Positions 35,175 through 47,090 of a stretch of DNA of 64,000 nucleotides are shown here, in pieces. The DNA comes from Coniella vitis (taxonomy: Eukaryota; Ascomycota; Sordariomycetes; Diaporthales; Schizoparmaceae). Numbering within the stretch: the stretch's first letter is position 1; each line of letters starts with the position of its first letter. The position numbers and the translations under genes were made by a program. The stretch is from NCBI GenBank assembly GCA_011317545.1, contig WUJK01000005.1, positions 558,001-622,000 on the forward strand, read 5' to 3'. The notes below the pieces were generated by a model. It worked only from the letters and a program-made list of their open reading frames with translations, had not been told where the DNA came from and made no database searches.

Positions 35175-37371
35175 ATGGCCGACAACGGCACAGCGGCCCC
35201 AGCCGACCTCCAGGTCCACCATGGCCGCAACGAATCCACCACCCACTCGCCACATTCCGACTTGTATAACAACCACCTCCGCCCACGATACAGTTCCCTG
35301 AGGGACGCCCTGAGGTCTGCCAATGGCGGTGACGGCGGGGTTACGACACCAATGGATAGTACCAGCGAAGAGGACTACGACTTCTCCTCCGCCCAGAAAC
35401 CTGTAGCCGTCTTCTTGCAACGGAGCGAAGGCGCCCACTCGCCAGGAGCCAGGGCGCCAGCTTCAGCGCCAGTCTCTGGCAACAGCCTCACAGTCGCGAT
35501 GGCGAGTGAGTCTACTACCCCAATGAGCGACATGTTGGTTGATGGCGCCCGCCTTGACGACCTGTCCTCGCTCAAAGGCGCAAAGGTCTACGCCGTCGCC
35601 TCGGGTGACAAGGAGCTGCGCGCTATTCTCAAGAGGGGTGTCCAGAGGGTGAGTTACCAATGTGCAGTAGGCCTAGCCAGTCTATAACCAGCTACAAAAC
35701 GGCTGACATTGTCCAGGCTAGAGATTCCGAAACCAACATCAAACGCAAGGGCAGATTCAGAGACTATGTTTTTACCAAGAAATTCAGCACCTTTGACATG
35801 AGGAATGAAGCTGCTGCCACCAGTCCTTTCCACGGCTTCTTCACCCTCTTTTGGATCGCCGTCTCGGTTTTCATGCTCAAAACCGGCGCCGAGAACTGGA
35901 AGAAGACGGGTAGCCCTCTGGGCACTAATGACATTATGAAGTCCATGTTCCAGCGCGACGTTGTCCTCCTGCTGCTTTCGGATGGTATCATGTGCGGACT
36001 TACGGGTGTCAGCTGGCTTTTGCAGCTCCTAGTTTACAAGGGCTTCATTGATTGGGACGGCGCTGGGTGGATTATCCAAAATGTCTGGCAGACCATCTTC
36101 ATCGGTGCCAATATTGGCTGGACGCAATTCCGCGGCTGGCCCTGGTCCCATACCGTCTTCTTTGTCCTCCACACCCTTGTCATGCTCATGAAGCAGCATT
36201 CGTACGCCTTCTACAATGGCTATTTGTCGACAGCATACAAGAAGCGCAAAGAGCTTTTTGGACGGCTCAAGCAGCTCGAGCAGACACAGGTTTCAGTGCA
36301 ATCGTCATCAGCGGTCACAACCGCGTCCAACGGGCCTGAATATCTGAACCGTCCGCCTTCGAAACAGGAAATCAGACAGCGACGACGCTCATTGCACTCG
36401 GGGTCCGACATTTTCAGCCAAGACCTCGAAGATATTGAAGCTGCCATTGAGTCCAATAAGCCCCTAGGTGCCGAACAAATCCGCATGTTTGAAAAGGTAA
36501 TCCAGTGGGAGCTCGATGCACTTACAGAGGAGCTCATGGGCAAAGCGACAGCTTCAGACCGAGCCTACCCTCACAATCTTAGTCTCAAGAATCACTATGA
36601 GTACATAGTCTTCCCGACCCTTGTTTACGAGCTCGAGTACCCACGCGCTGAGAGCATCAGCTGGCAGTATGTTTGCGAAAAAGTGGCGGCCACCTTTGGC
36701 GTCATCTTCGTCATGATAGCCATTTCGCAAGCCTTCATCTACCCCGTCGTCATGCGGACTGTCGCCATGAAGGAGACGGGCATGCCACTGATGGAGCGTT
36801 TCAAGGAGTTCCCCTGGATGCTGTCAGAGCTCATCTTCCCTTTTATGATGGAATATCTGTTGACATGGTATGTGATCTGGGAAGCGATCTTGAACCTGCT
36901 GGGTGAGGTGACGTACTTTGCCGACCGCGAGTTCTATGCCGACTGGTGGAACTCTGTGTCGTGGGACCAGTTTGCGCGTGATTGGAACCGACCAGTGCAC
37001 AATTTCCTGCTGCGGCATGTCTACCACTCGTCCATCTCGGCCATGAAGGTGAACAAGCATACGGCAACGCTCATTACGTTTTTTCTTTCGGCCTGTGTGC
37101 ACGAGTTGGTCATGTGGTGTGTTTTCAAGAAGTTGAGGGGTTATCTGCTGGTGCTGCAGATGTTTCAACTACCGGTGAGTCTCGCTTTGTTGCGCCTTTC
37201 ACCTTCCATTTCTGTCATCATTCCAATTCTCGTGCTGACGATTGGCCATAGCTGGTCCGACTGAGCAGGACGAGGTGGCTAAAGGGGAAGCAGACGCTGG
37301 GCAATGTGATATTCTGGCTGGGTATCTGCACTGGACCGTCTATCCTCTGCTCGCTGTATCTGATTTTGTAA
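35175..37371 (+). CDS. sterol O-acyltransferase (ARE/ACAT, MBOAT family)
   Basis: Three exons (35175-35648, 35717-37174, 37252-37371) give 683 residues. The start is the ATG of MADNGT; the frame extends a little upstream only through a TTG. The N-terminal 170 residues are polar and Ser-rich. Multiple membrane spans follow, with RGWPWSHTVFFVLHTLVMLMKQHSYAFYNGYLS in pieces typical of ACATs. The hallmark FYADWWN is near residue 580. SACVHELVM, about 60 residues further on, holds the catalytic MBOAT histidine. The enzyme esterifies ergosterol with fatty acyl-CoA in the ER to make steryl esters for lipid droplets. The last exon encodes a final hydrophobic helix. Confidence 0.95.
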
Positions 37372-37875
37372 AAGACGCGCTGAACCTCTTGTCTGACTGT
37401 GTTATACATAGCTTGCTAATCACTAGGCCTTCCCTACGTCCTGGTTTCTTCTTATCCTGTGGAATTTGTGACTCTGACACTGTATGACCGGCTGCATCGT
37501 GGTCGTCATTACCTAATGTACCAGAAGTATGTACATGGATCAATGTCCGAAAGTGACTTGGGTACGAGCGCTGACGTAATTGCTGGCCGGCGAACGGTAA
37601 GCCCGCGGTGATGTGGTGCACGGTTCTTCCACTAGGCCTGATTGGGGGCGGCTGAGGACTCCACTTGCAGCTGCCTCCAACCGAGCTGGCAAAGCGCAAG
37701 TGCAAGGTGGCTGAGAAAGTTTGACCACGCCTGCCAACTTCTGCTTGCCTTTCCCTCCTCCTTCTGCCTCGTCCCCCTTCTGCACTACCCACCATCTCGC
37801 TTTGTGCCTCTTCTCCACCATCACCATTACCACCACCACCACCATCGCCATCGCCGTCGCGAACATCGCAAAACC
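37372..37875. other. intergenic, SR-factor promoter
   Basis: A short same-strand spacer with pyrimidine-rich and CAC-repeat DNA (about 37795-37855) just before the SR-factor start. No gene seen. Confidence 0.45.
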
Positions 37876-39220
37876 ATGTCTCGCGGAGGAACCACGCTCT
37901 ACGTCACGGGCTTCAGCCACGGCACTCGTGCCCGCGACCTTGCCTACGAATTCGAACGGTAATTGCGATTCCTCCTTCCTCAGCCCACCCCGAATTATCT
38001 CCAGCTTTCCATCCTCCCACCTCGCCCTTTTCGCCCTCCTCCGCCCGTCCTCCGCCCTCCGCCCTCGCCGGAAAACATCTGTATTCGCTATCTCCGTCCA
38101 CGCTGTCCTCGTCGTGCCGTACATGCCCCCCCAAATCGTCGTGTCTTGCTCCCGTCCTAGCCCACGTCCTCCGATCGAGCCGTCGGCGAACCCAGCCCTT
38201 CAACAATAAAGGACAGACGCGTCATTGGACTGCCAGACGCGCAAGCGTGTGTTTTCCACATTGACAAAGCAGCCTGTCATACGGTAGTCTCCAACAGGCC
38301 ACGACCCGCACCCCTTAGTGCTTTGACAATGCCACGACCGAAACCTGCCCTACGCGACAAGAATCCACCTCAATCTTGAAACCAGCGTGAGAGATGCTGA
38401 CACAAACACGCAAAACAGCTATGGCAGGCTCGTCCGTTGTGACATCCCTGCTCCCCGCTCGGCGAGCAGCAGACTGTAAGTGCTGACCGGATGACCTGAG
38501 CTACGTGTTCAGTGGGTCGATGTTGGAGCGGCGGCTAACATACATGTCAAAGGTTCGCGTTTGTGGAGTACGAGGACCGTCGTGACGCAGAGGATGCCTA
38601 CCATGAGATGCACAATAAGCGCATTGGTCGCGATGACCTTCTGAAGATCGAGGTAAGTCAGAGTCTGAATTTTGACAACGTATCTGGTTACTAGAAAGCG
38701 CTAACACCCTCGTGCAGTGGGCTCGCACACCTCCTTCTGCCTCGTGGCGCTTCGACTCTGGCCGTGACCGTGAACGCGGCAGCGACCGTGGTGAGCGCCG
38801 TCCTGCTCGCTCTCCCCGCCGCCGCTCTCCCAGCCCTCGACGCGCTCGTGATTACTCGCCTCGTAAGGACGACCGCCGTGACCGCGACCGCGATTACGAC
38901 CGCGAACGACGCGATACTCGTGATCGTTCGCGTTCCCCAGACCGTCGGCAAGTACCCCAGAAAATAACTTTGCACCAACAGATGTAATGGTACTAATATC
39001 GTAGATCCAGTGATCGTGACGACCGCGACAAGGACTACAAGGAGGAGCGCGATGACCGGGACCGCCGTGACACTAACGGTGACGATCGCAAGGGTTCGTC
39101 AGATTTGTTTTCCTTTTTCCACCTTTCTGACACTTGCCTCCCCTGGATCGCGTACTGACCGCCAATTTAGCCCTCGACAGCCCCCCTCCCGCTCACGACG
39201 AGCTCGACACTGCGGAATAG
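37876..39220 (+). CDS. SR-type splicing factor with one RRM and an RS/RD tail
   Basis: Six exons: 37876-37958, 38419-38475, 38553-38652, 38718-38947, 39005-39093, 39171-39220, giving 202 residues. The RRM occupies about residues 6-80, with RNP2 TLYVTGF and RNP1-like LFAFVEYED. The tail is rich in Arg-Ser, Arg-Asp and Asp-Arg dipeptides (about 95-180), as in SR proteins that bind exonic enhancers and promote splicing in nuclear speckles. Intron 1 is 460 nt, far longer than the others, with a weak GTAATT donor. Intron 4 begins with GCAAGT rather than GT. Only that GC donor keeps the frame into SSDRDDRDKD. Intron 5 has an unusual GTTCGT donor. Weak and non-canonical sites suggest regulated splicing. 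Confidence 0.85.
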
Positions 39221-41114
39221 AAGACTGCAGATTGACGGGTCGTTGTCGCAACGGGAAAAGCGAGGTTTCTGTTTTCTCCCCTTTGAATGCGGAACTAACA
39301 GGACGAACAACAATCAAAATGCTTGGTTCTTCTTGGCTCTCATGTCAGCTTTTATTTAGTTTCCGATGCGAGTATCGGCGGTTGTTGACGGTAACGGATT
39401 AGCGCAGAGACGCGCGCACGCGAGTCGATTTAATCACACGGAACGGACGGAACGGAAACGGAAACCCAAATTCAAAACCCCCCAAACCTTGGAAAAATTG
39501 GCCAGCCCGTAGAACTTCAGCGCAGTCCGCCTTTCTGGTACTAGGTAGATAGACAACAGCTTGCCCCCTAGTTTTACTGGTCGAAATGAGGAGTTTGTAT
39601 GCTTGTACAACTATGACATGGGCGTTGTTGATGTATGGTTGTTTGACTGGGCGAACGAGGCTCAACATTCAGTGACGTATATTGCCAGCTTGGAGTAGTC
39701 GTCCTATACTATGTATGCGTGGATTCTGAAACTTTAACTCAAACGTATGACACTTTGGGTCTTCGTCTTCAATTCACAGCTCGCATACATAACCTCGGGC
39801 AAGCGCATACAGGTTGTCTTGTTATGGCGTCAGGGGATTGACTGTCGTAGGTAGATGAAGCAAAGCACTTTATCAACGTATCTATCTACTAATTGAGCAG
39901 TCAATTACCTGATGGCATCGCTTTGGACGAGTCCCGTCCACTGGAAAACATCAATATCCTCGTGTCCGAAGGCGTGTAAGCGAACCGATATCATGGACAG
40001 CTTGAAGGATATATGATTGGTTGTTGGCTTGTATAAGATCAATATCCAACCTGAGCAAAATCATTCACTGTTTCCTGGTCCGTCTCTACTGTCCTTGAGT
40101 CCCCTTTCTTCTTTTGCGATTTCCGACGGTGGTCGATGCGGGATCAGTGGATATCTGTCACGTTGTTTGTTGGATCTTTCGAGAGAAGACTTCAACGTGA
40201 GATTATTTCTCTTAAGGGAAAAAACAAGAAAAAAGAAAACAGCTAAGAAAAGGTACCATCTCCTTTCTCCCTTTTCCTCCTCACCCTCCAAGAACCAAAT
40301 CAAACAAGGATATTCATACCCCATTATCTCCCCCCCCCCCCCAGATCATCATTCAATGATAACCAATGAGAAAAGAAAAGAGGATTTGCAGACATTTGCG
40401 CAGAGTAACAAAGTACTTGAAAGCAAAGGGTAAGAAAAGATGAAGGAAGAGACTGTAATGAAAAAGGGAAAAAGAAAGGGTGTGAGCAATGCAAAGTGGA
40501 AACGAAACGGTATTCAATCAACACCTCCCCCCTTTTCTCCCATACGAATCAACCAACCTTTCCAATCAAGAAATCACCACCACCAAAAAAAAAGTAATGA
40601 ATAGAACGGCACAGTTGGTTTTTCGCTATGAAAAGTGTTTCAGTGAGTTCATTATATTGAATTAGACGGTGTGGTAATACTTACTGTAAGAAATAAAATG
40701 GTAAAAAAAAAAGAAAAAAAAAGAAAGAAGAACACGACAGCCCTTAACTTAAAGGGAAAGGGAATTTTCATACAAACTCCAAACACGGGGTATGTACAGT
40801 ATAGTCAATGCCGCCAACCATGGAGCAAGAACTACAAAGAAAAAACGAAATAAATAAAATGAACCCAGTATTGAAATTTGGAAATTAAAACACATCGTAG
40901 CCTGAATCGTAACGGTGAAAGAAGACAATGCAGATTAACCAGACAAGGTCGTGAACAAGTAGTAACAGAAAACACCAAATTTCGATATGCCAAACCTTTC
41001 CATTTCCTGACAGATTTCGAGATAAACCGAAATGTAATCAGAACCCCCCCGGTACAGTCATTCAAACACACGAAAGGCAAGAAACCGAAAAAAAAAATCA
41101 AGAACAAAACAGAA
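39221..41114. other. intergenic, convergent 3' regions
   Basis: Between the convergent SR-factor and Maf1 genes. It holds one TACATAGTA copy (39707, reverse), a C-run at about 40330-40342 and A-rich tracts. No convincing gene. Confidence 0.5.
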
Positions 41115-42751
41115 TCACTCAATCTCCATCCGTCCCGCAATATCCTCCTCAGACGTATCCCTCCTTGACCCATGGCTGTACCGTATTGTCCTCACCTCGG
41201 CATCATCCCCGTCATTCTCACCGCCATCCTCGTCTTCTTCCTCGGAAAACACATCCCCCCACCCCGCCACACCCCCTCCTGCTCCAAGCCCACCATATGT
41301 ATACCCATCATCTTCGGCATCATCATAACTCCCCGCAAACTCATCCAATTCCAAGGTACCATCCCGGTCCCGATTCCAAATCAATCCATCGTCCGCATAA
41401 AACTCATCCTCGTCATCCTCACTCATGGTCGTCGACAGCGATGTGGCGCGATCACCAAGCCAGAACCGCGCGCGCTTGTGAGCTCCTTCGGAACCAAACG
41501 ACGTTGCTACCATGGCATCATCCCCATCCTCTGCATCATGATCTTCTTCCTCTGCGACGCCGATACTCCGTTTATGCCGAGTCTGTGCTTCGCTTCCTCC
41601 CGCCATTGCTGCCGTTCCTGATGAAGACGAGTTCCCTGCCGGACCTGGAGGCGTCATCGGCATGGCCGAACTACGCCTCCTCGCAGCCATCATGGCTGAA
41701 AGCGATGACGTGAAACCCTGCGAAGCGCGGAAGAAGGACGGCGGCGGGGTACTGTTATGCGACACGACGGGGACAGCGCGCACATAAAGATAGGAAACGC
41801 GCTTGCGCTCCTTGTTGAAGAAGAAGTAGTGCAGACTCCAGATGGCGGCAGCTTCTTCCTCAAAGGGATTGAGCGCAGGCTGGTAGCTGAAAACGGCGCA
41901 GTCCTTGAGCGTCATTTCCTTGTCGAGCAGCGCCCACATGTGTGGCCCCCATGGCGGTGATTCGGTGCCGTAAACGGCGGGTGGGCTACACCCGATGCCG
42001 GAGGAGGCGGCTGCGGCTGCTGCCGCGGCGGCGGTCTTGGCGGCCTTTTTGGATTTCTTGGCTGTGGCGCTCGAGAGGAGGAGGGCGCTGACGGGGAAGT
42101 CTACGGTGGGTTGGGCATTGGGGCGAGCGCTGCGCAGTGTTTCGTTCAGATTCGTCATGACGCGGCGCAAGGGCCGTTCGCGCTTGAAGTCGGCGGGTCG
42201 GAGAACATGGGAGAAATCATAGTCGGGGTGCGACGCGTTGAGGGTCGCAATCAAGTAGGCAAACGTCTTGCGGCTCGAGACATCTGAAAGGGGCCCGAAG
42301 GGGCTGGAGCGGGAGAGGTTGAGGCTGGAGCGCTGGGGTGGGGAGAGGCTTGCGCCGAACTTGAGCATAGCCTCATGTTGGGACTCGAGGGAGCGGTCAA
42401 TGTTCTTGTAGAGCTTCTTGTCGCTGCCGGCGGCTTTTGTGGTGTAGAGATCGCAGCCGCCTGTGACGTGGCAGTCGGGCGTGTCAAAGTTGAGGGCGCT
42501 CGTGACGACGTCAAAGTCGCAAAGGGGGAGGAACTGCAAGAGAGGAGAGAACCAAGGAGTGGTGCATCATCAGCAATCCTGCGCGTGGTTGGTTCATGTT
42601 GCGGGTGGAGTATGGTGGTATGGTATTGTCATTGATTGATGGGCAGGTTGGCTGCTCTTGCACTGCTCCTTCTTCACCCAGGACGCCATCCTGATAGAGT
42701 GATGATCCTGTTTGTTTCGCAAACAAGAGGCAATGGGGCGCGCACCTTCAT
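41115..42751 (-). CDS. MAF1: Maf1, repressor of RNA polymerase III
   Basis: Exon 1 (42746-42751) is six bases coding Met-Lys; exon 2 (41115-42533) supplies the rest, 474 residues in all. Joined, the N-terminus reads MKFLPLCDFD, followed by TPDCHVTGGCDLYTTKAAGSDKK in segments, the Maf1 A box. Later come KTFAYLIATLN and, after an Ala/Lys-rich insert, the region around WSLHYFFFNKERKRV near residue 250. The C-terminal third is acidic and disordered. Maf1 represses Pol III transcription when nutrients or cAMP/TOR signals fall; in yeast it is a PKA and TORC1 target. The protein is longer than the metazoan form (about 256 residues) but in the range of fungal homologues. The donor GTGCGC after ATGAAG is weak but needed. 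Confidence 0.93.
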
Positions 42752-44940
42752 TGTGAACAGCTTGCGATGTCTGGGGCCAGGCGAGTTCGGCGGGTGGAAG
42801 CAATCGTGAGAATGGGCCGGGAGCGGTTTCGGATCGTGGTGTCGGTGGAGCCGGCGCGAAACGACAACGTCATTGACACTGGCTGTGGGCCGTTCAGGAG
42901 AGCGCGGTGTAAGTAGGTATGGGGAACGCGGGCGGGTGCGAGGCTCGTGATAGTGTGGTTGCCGGGGTGGTCGTCGTTGTCCTGCGATGGTGATCAAGAG
43001 GAGAAACACCACCAGCAGAGGCCTGTTTTCTTTGTGCGTAATGAGTAGACGAGAACAACTTCAATGCTCTCTTGGCCGAAACGTCGCGCGCTTGGGCTTG
43101 GGCTTGGGGCACTCGGATCGGTAAATCACGGGCGTCGAACGGACTGGCCAAAGGCGTGGATGGCCCTGCTTTGGCAGTTTGGCCAAGTCTGGCGCGCACT
43201 GCAGCCAAGATATGTACCAAAGATGAGGTCAGAGGACGGGTCTTGCTTGATTGGGTGCACCCAAGACACACACGGTTGCTTGCAGGTTTGATTCGCGGTG
43301 CGAGAAAGCAAGAATCAAAGCAGGAAGACAGACAGATAGACCGGCAAACAGCAGACGGATAAGGAGGGGGAAAGATGTCTCGGGGGGTGTCGGTCAGATG
43401 TTAGTCGCCAGATCGCGCAACTCTATTAGTGGGTGAAGCCCAGAGCGGTCCAGCAGTCCCAATAGCCCTGTAACGCGCAATCAGCAGTGCATGGACAGCG
43501 GCAGATCTGGGGAGGCAACGCTTGCAGGGAAGGCCCCCCCAAACATCGCCTAGGCCGTCCTAGTAGCGAGAACCTTATCCACTAACAAGCTTGCTAGTTG
43601 CTAGGATAGCGCAGGTAGCCCTTCTAACGTTGGTGGTCGCGTCAGCAGTAGTTCCAAGGCACAAACAAAGGAGAACTGCCCACCCCTCGTCTGCAGGGCC
43701 CCCTATAGTGGCTCGCGGTTTAGGGGCGTGTGTCTGGGCGCATGCACTGATGACATGGCACAGCGCATCCCATATTTAGGATCATGCGGGGCCGGGCCTT
43801 GTTCTTGATTCGTGAGCGTGCTGAAAGAGCTTCTGAGCCAGTGGCATTCCGTACTGCTGCCACGCGAACAATCAGCGATCAAGCCACTGCGCAACTGGCT
43901 CTCTCGTCCAAGGGTCTCAGCAACGTGCATGGCCGCTGTCGATTGAATGGGCATTGCTTCCAATCGGGTCACTGTTGAACGTTGTGCAAGTGTCGTTGAT
44001 TCTCTCGCTGCCATAACCTCTTATTGTATTAATTAGCATAATCACAAGGGTCTTTGCGCACCTCCCGACGACGCCGTCCTGGTGCACAATGGCACGTATG
44101 CATGCATCCACCCATTGACGACAGCTCTGCTCCCTTCTTACACGTCAACGGGGACTGTTGTCGTACCATCATATGGCTTTCCCGATCGTGTACCATAATA
44201 GCATGTCACCGGCCATCACTAACCCTTTCACAAATCCAAATGTCTTGTTTGTTTTCCGATCACAGCCGTGCCCCATGAACAACCATATCTGTCCCATTTG
44301 GCTCCTGGACGCCAGACACCACATCAACAGCCTGCTTGTTGACGCCTTGTTTTGCTCCTTTCTGTTTACCTCTCTCACAGTATCCCAACTTCCTTCAGGG
44401 CGCCGTTGATATGGTCTATGGCCTGCATAGAGAAAGGATAGGCCACGTTAGCCGAAGGACTTGCAATCACCCTTCTGCTGCTTCAACGTGTGGCAAATGG
44501 CTGGGCATTGGCAAGAAAGTGATGATGGCGGTGTCGGTGCATAAAATAATATAGTATAAAATGGTGCAGTGCAAGCCCTTTGGCCGGCGCGTTTGTGTTT
44601 TTGTTCCCCTCCTTCTTTGTTTTGATCTAATTCTTTTTACATGATCTTTGTCACATCGTCGTCAACCTGGCGGGCGGGCAAAAGCGAAATTGTTTGACGT
44701 CAGCTCTGGGCAAATGCTGCAAAGTGATGTGTATATGTGTGTTTGTGCGTGTGTGTGTGTGTGTGTGGGGGGGGGGGGGGGTGTGTTGAAAGGGCGCAGG
44801 ACAAACAGTCAAGGCCGCAACGAACTAACAAAATCAAGAGGCGCAAAAAGACGATCACATAGCTTGCACTTGGGGGCCAGTAGTTTTGAAGCACGCAAAG
44901 AGCAAACGGAAACACGCAAATAAGGAGGCAACGGGGAGTG
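42752..44940. other. intergenic
   Basis: Contains the Maf1 promoter and the AP-1 sigma 3' region. It carries a GT repeat running into a G15 tract (44728-44781). Short frames on both strands lack protein character. No gene seen. Confidence 0.45.
44728..44781 (+). repeat. GT microsatellite fused to G15 tract
   Basis: An alternating GT stretch runs directly into fifteen consecutive G residues at 44767-44781. Confidence 0.9.
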
Positions 44941-45618
44941 TTATGCAACAATACTGACCTCCATGTCCTCCAAAGAGTCCTGCTGTCCAATACACCGGAG
45001 CACATTCTTTTTACTGCTCTCTTGCAGCTCGCCCGCGAGAATCAGCTCGTCCAGGATGTAATAGGCTTTGGTGAAGGAGAAGATGATGTCGAGTTCGCAG
45101 ACGTTGCCGTAGTATTTGTCCATTTGCTCAACATAGCGGTGAATGATTTCGAGGGTAATCAATTCGTTGTCGTCGGATGCGCAGCCGACGATGAAGAAGA
45201 GAGAGGCATATCGACGGTATACAATCTTGGTATCTATCAAGAACGAACAAGGTGTAAGTAAGAAGCATACGGAACAGACGAGACAGATCGAAGGAGAGAA
45301 GCCAACCAACGCACCTTTGTATTCGAGAAAGTTGCACATGCGCGTGCGGCGGGCCAGGACGAGCTGGGAGACATCCTTGACAATCTTGGCCTTTTCCTTG
45401 GGCGAAAGAGTGGTGAACCACTTGGCGAGACGCTGTAGAGGAAGGCAGAGTGAAGTGTCAGCCCTTGAATTGCACAGAGGACGAGGCAGTCATGGTTCTT
45501 TAGCGACAGCAGTGATGAGGAGCAGGAGGAGGGGGAGGAGGGGGAGGAGGGGGCCCACGGGAGGGTAACTTACCACTTTGCCCTGCCGGGACAGCAAAAT
45601 CAAGTAGTTGATCGCCAT
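44941..45618 (-). CDS. clathrin adaptor AP-1 sigma subunit
   Basis: Three exons (45574-45618, 45315-45432, 44941-45233) give 151 residues, the usual length. It starts MAINYLILLSRQGKV, continues RLAKWFTTLSPKEKAKIV, and has FLEYKDTKIVYRRYASLFF over the second junction. The opening distinguishes AP-1 from AP-2 sigma. HRYVEQMDKYYGNVCELD and AGELQESSKKNVLRCI follow. AP-1 sorts cargo between trans-Golgi and endosomes. The final residues (SIVA) read through a GTCAGT donor-like site after DMEV's Glu, so a short alternative last exon is possible. Intron 1 carries a G-rich array on the opposite strand. Confidence 0.93.
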
Positions 45619-47090
45619 GATGGCGATACCATGCCCCGATACGAAGAAGCGCACTGGTGTAGTTTGGGCAGTGTCGCAGGCGCACGGAAAGACAAGTAGG
45701 GTGTGGTTGCGAATCAAGGCCAACGCAGCCAAGAGCCAAAGATATCGACGTTTACAGCACGCACCCTTGGCAGGCTGTTGCTGCTGACATAGCCCCTTGA
45801 TGCCTTGCAGTACTTCTACATACTATGTACAGCAGCAGTAATGCTGGCTTTCCAGGGGCTGTTCGGGCTCTGCGGGCCGCTGCCAGTGCCCTGGCGGGCT
45901 GGTAAGCCTGGCAGCTCTGTGAGTGTCCGTGCGTCCTCGGCCGCCTACTGTATCACGTACTTGAGCACACTGGGATATCACAAGCCAAACAACCACTGCA
46001 TCAAAGGAGAAGTGATTACTTTTTACTGCTTAATTAGACAGTATATTGTATTTAATCCTCCTGTACTTATCTCAAGCACCAACAACTCACTTCTACAAGC
46101 CGGCCGCAGGATCAGTGGATCAGGACGGAACTTTGAACCAGCGACATCCGACACCATATCATTGAGATTGTTCGAATTGTACTATGTATGGGGGCCAAAC
46201 CCCCACGCGACACGCCATGCTTGTATGCACGCTTCCTGTCACTTGAGCCGCTTATAAAACACGCCCCCAGCCTAATGCGCATATCTACAGTAAGTACTAA
46301 CCGCCAGAGTACCTAGGCATATGTTGGGATGTTTCTCCAACTTCCCCTCTCGAGATTGGGGGGCTCTACCGCCCTCCTTCTGTGCAGTCACGGCGGCTGA
46401 GAAGGGATTAGTCTTGCCGGATGGGCGAGGAGGGGCTGTACTGCAGTACAATGCAGTGTGTATATGATGGCGCTCATAGGGCGGGGAGACTGTGTAACAT
46501 GCCGTGGCTAGTACTGCCTAGGTATGTACATACTGTACGTGTAGCGATATGTCATGTAAGTCTGCCGCTATCTTGCATGAGCATTGGAAATATAAAAGCC
46601 CAAAACGAGTCCGCTGATGGAGTCGTCATTTCTGGGCTGTCTTTGAACGTTTGTTCTCCGAGGTCCCCATTGGATTTCCTAGGTGCGCACACATACACAA
46701 GTACCCTGACGGCTTGGACAGCCACACAGGTACAACACAATCTAGCATCAACAGCCCACTAATCGCATCACCAATTAGTAATCCAACCCCCCCGGAGATC
46801 GCTTGTTCGCTCTACTGTTATAGTATAAGCCATCGCCTAGATTCAGTCTGCCCCACCAAATGCCGAGTCTTAGCCAGGGCCTCCTGCAATGGCCTGTGAA
46901 TTTGCTCAAGCCTCTAGTCGACTGTCTGATTCCCTCCAGACGACACGCGCAGGACAGAACGCCGGACCGCCCAAGTCAATGCAAGCAGCAGCAGCAGAAG
47001 CAACAGCAACAGCAACAACAGGAACATCGGTCCTCATCCTGCTCGTCACCAATCCCCCAAGATAGTGGCAACGTCAACAATCGCACAGCC
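45619..47090. other. divergent promoter region
   Basis: Between the divergent AP-1 sigma and GCL regulatory subunit genes. It contains TACATAGTA copies (reverse) at 45821 and 46180, TGCCTAGGTA at 46515, and a CAG/CAA-rich stretch (about 46984-47022). No gene seen. Confidence 0.5.

Noticed and set aside
41165..41713. His/Pro-rich 182-residue plus-strand frame
   Set aside because: It is antisense to the acidic Maf1 tail; His/Pro/Arg-rich composition follows from complementing Asp/Glu/Gly codons.
46084..46140. Possible tRNA T-arm on the minus strand (GGTTCAAAGTTCC)
   Set aside because: The T-loop does not close with the required C61, and no matching A box or acceptor stem is found.
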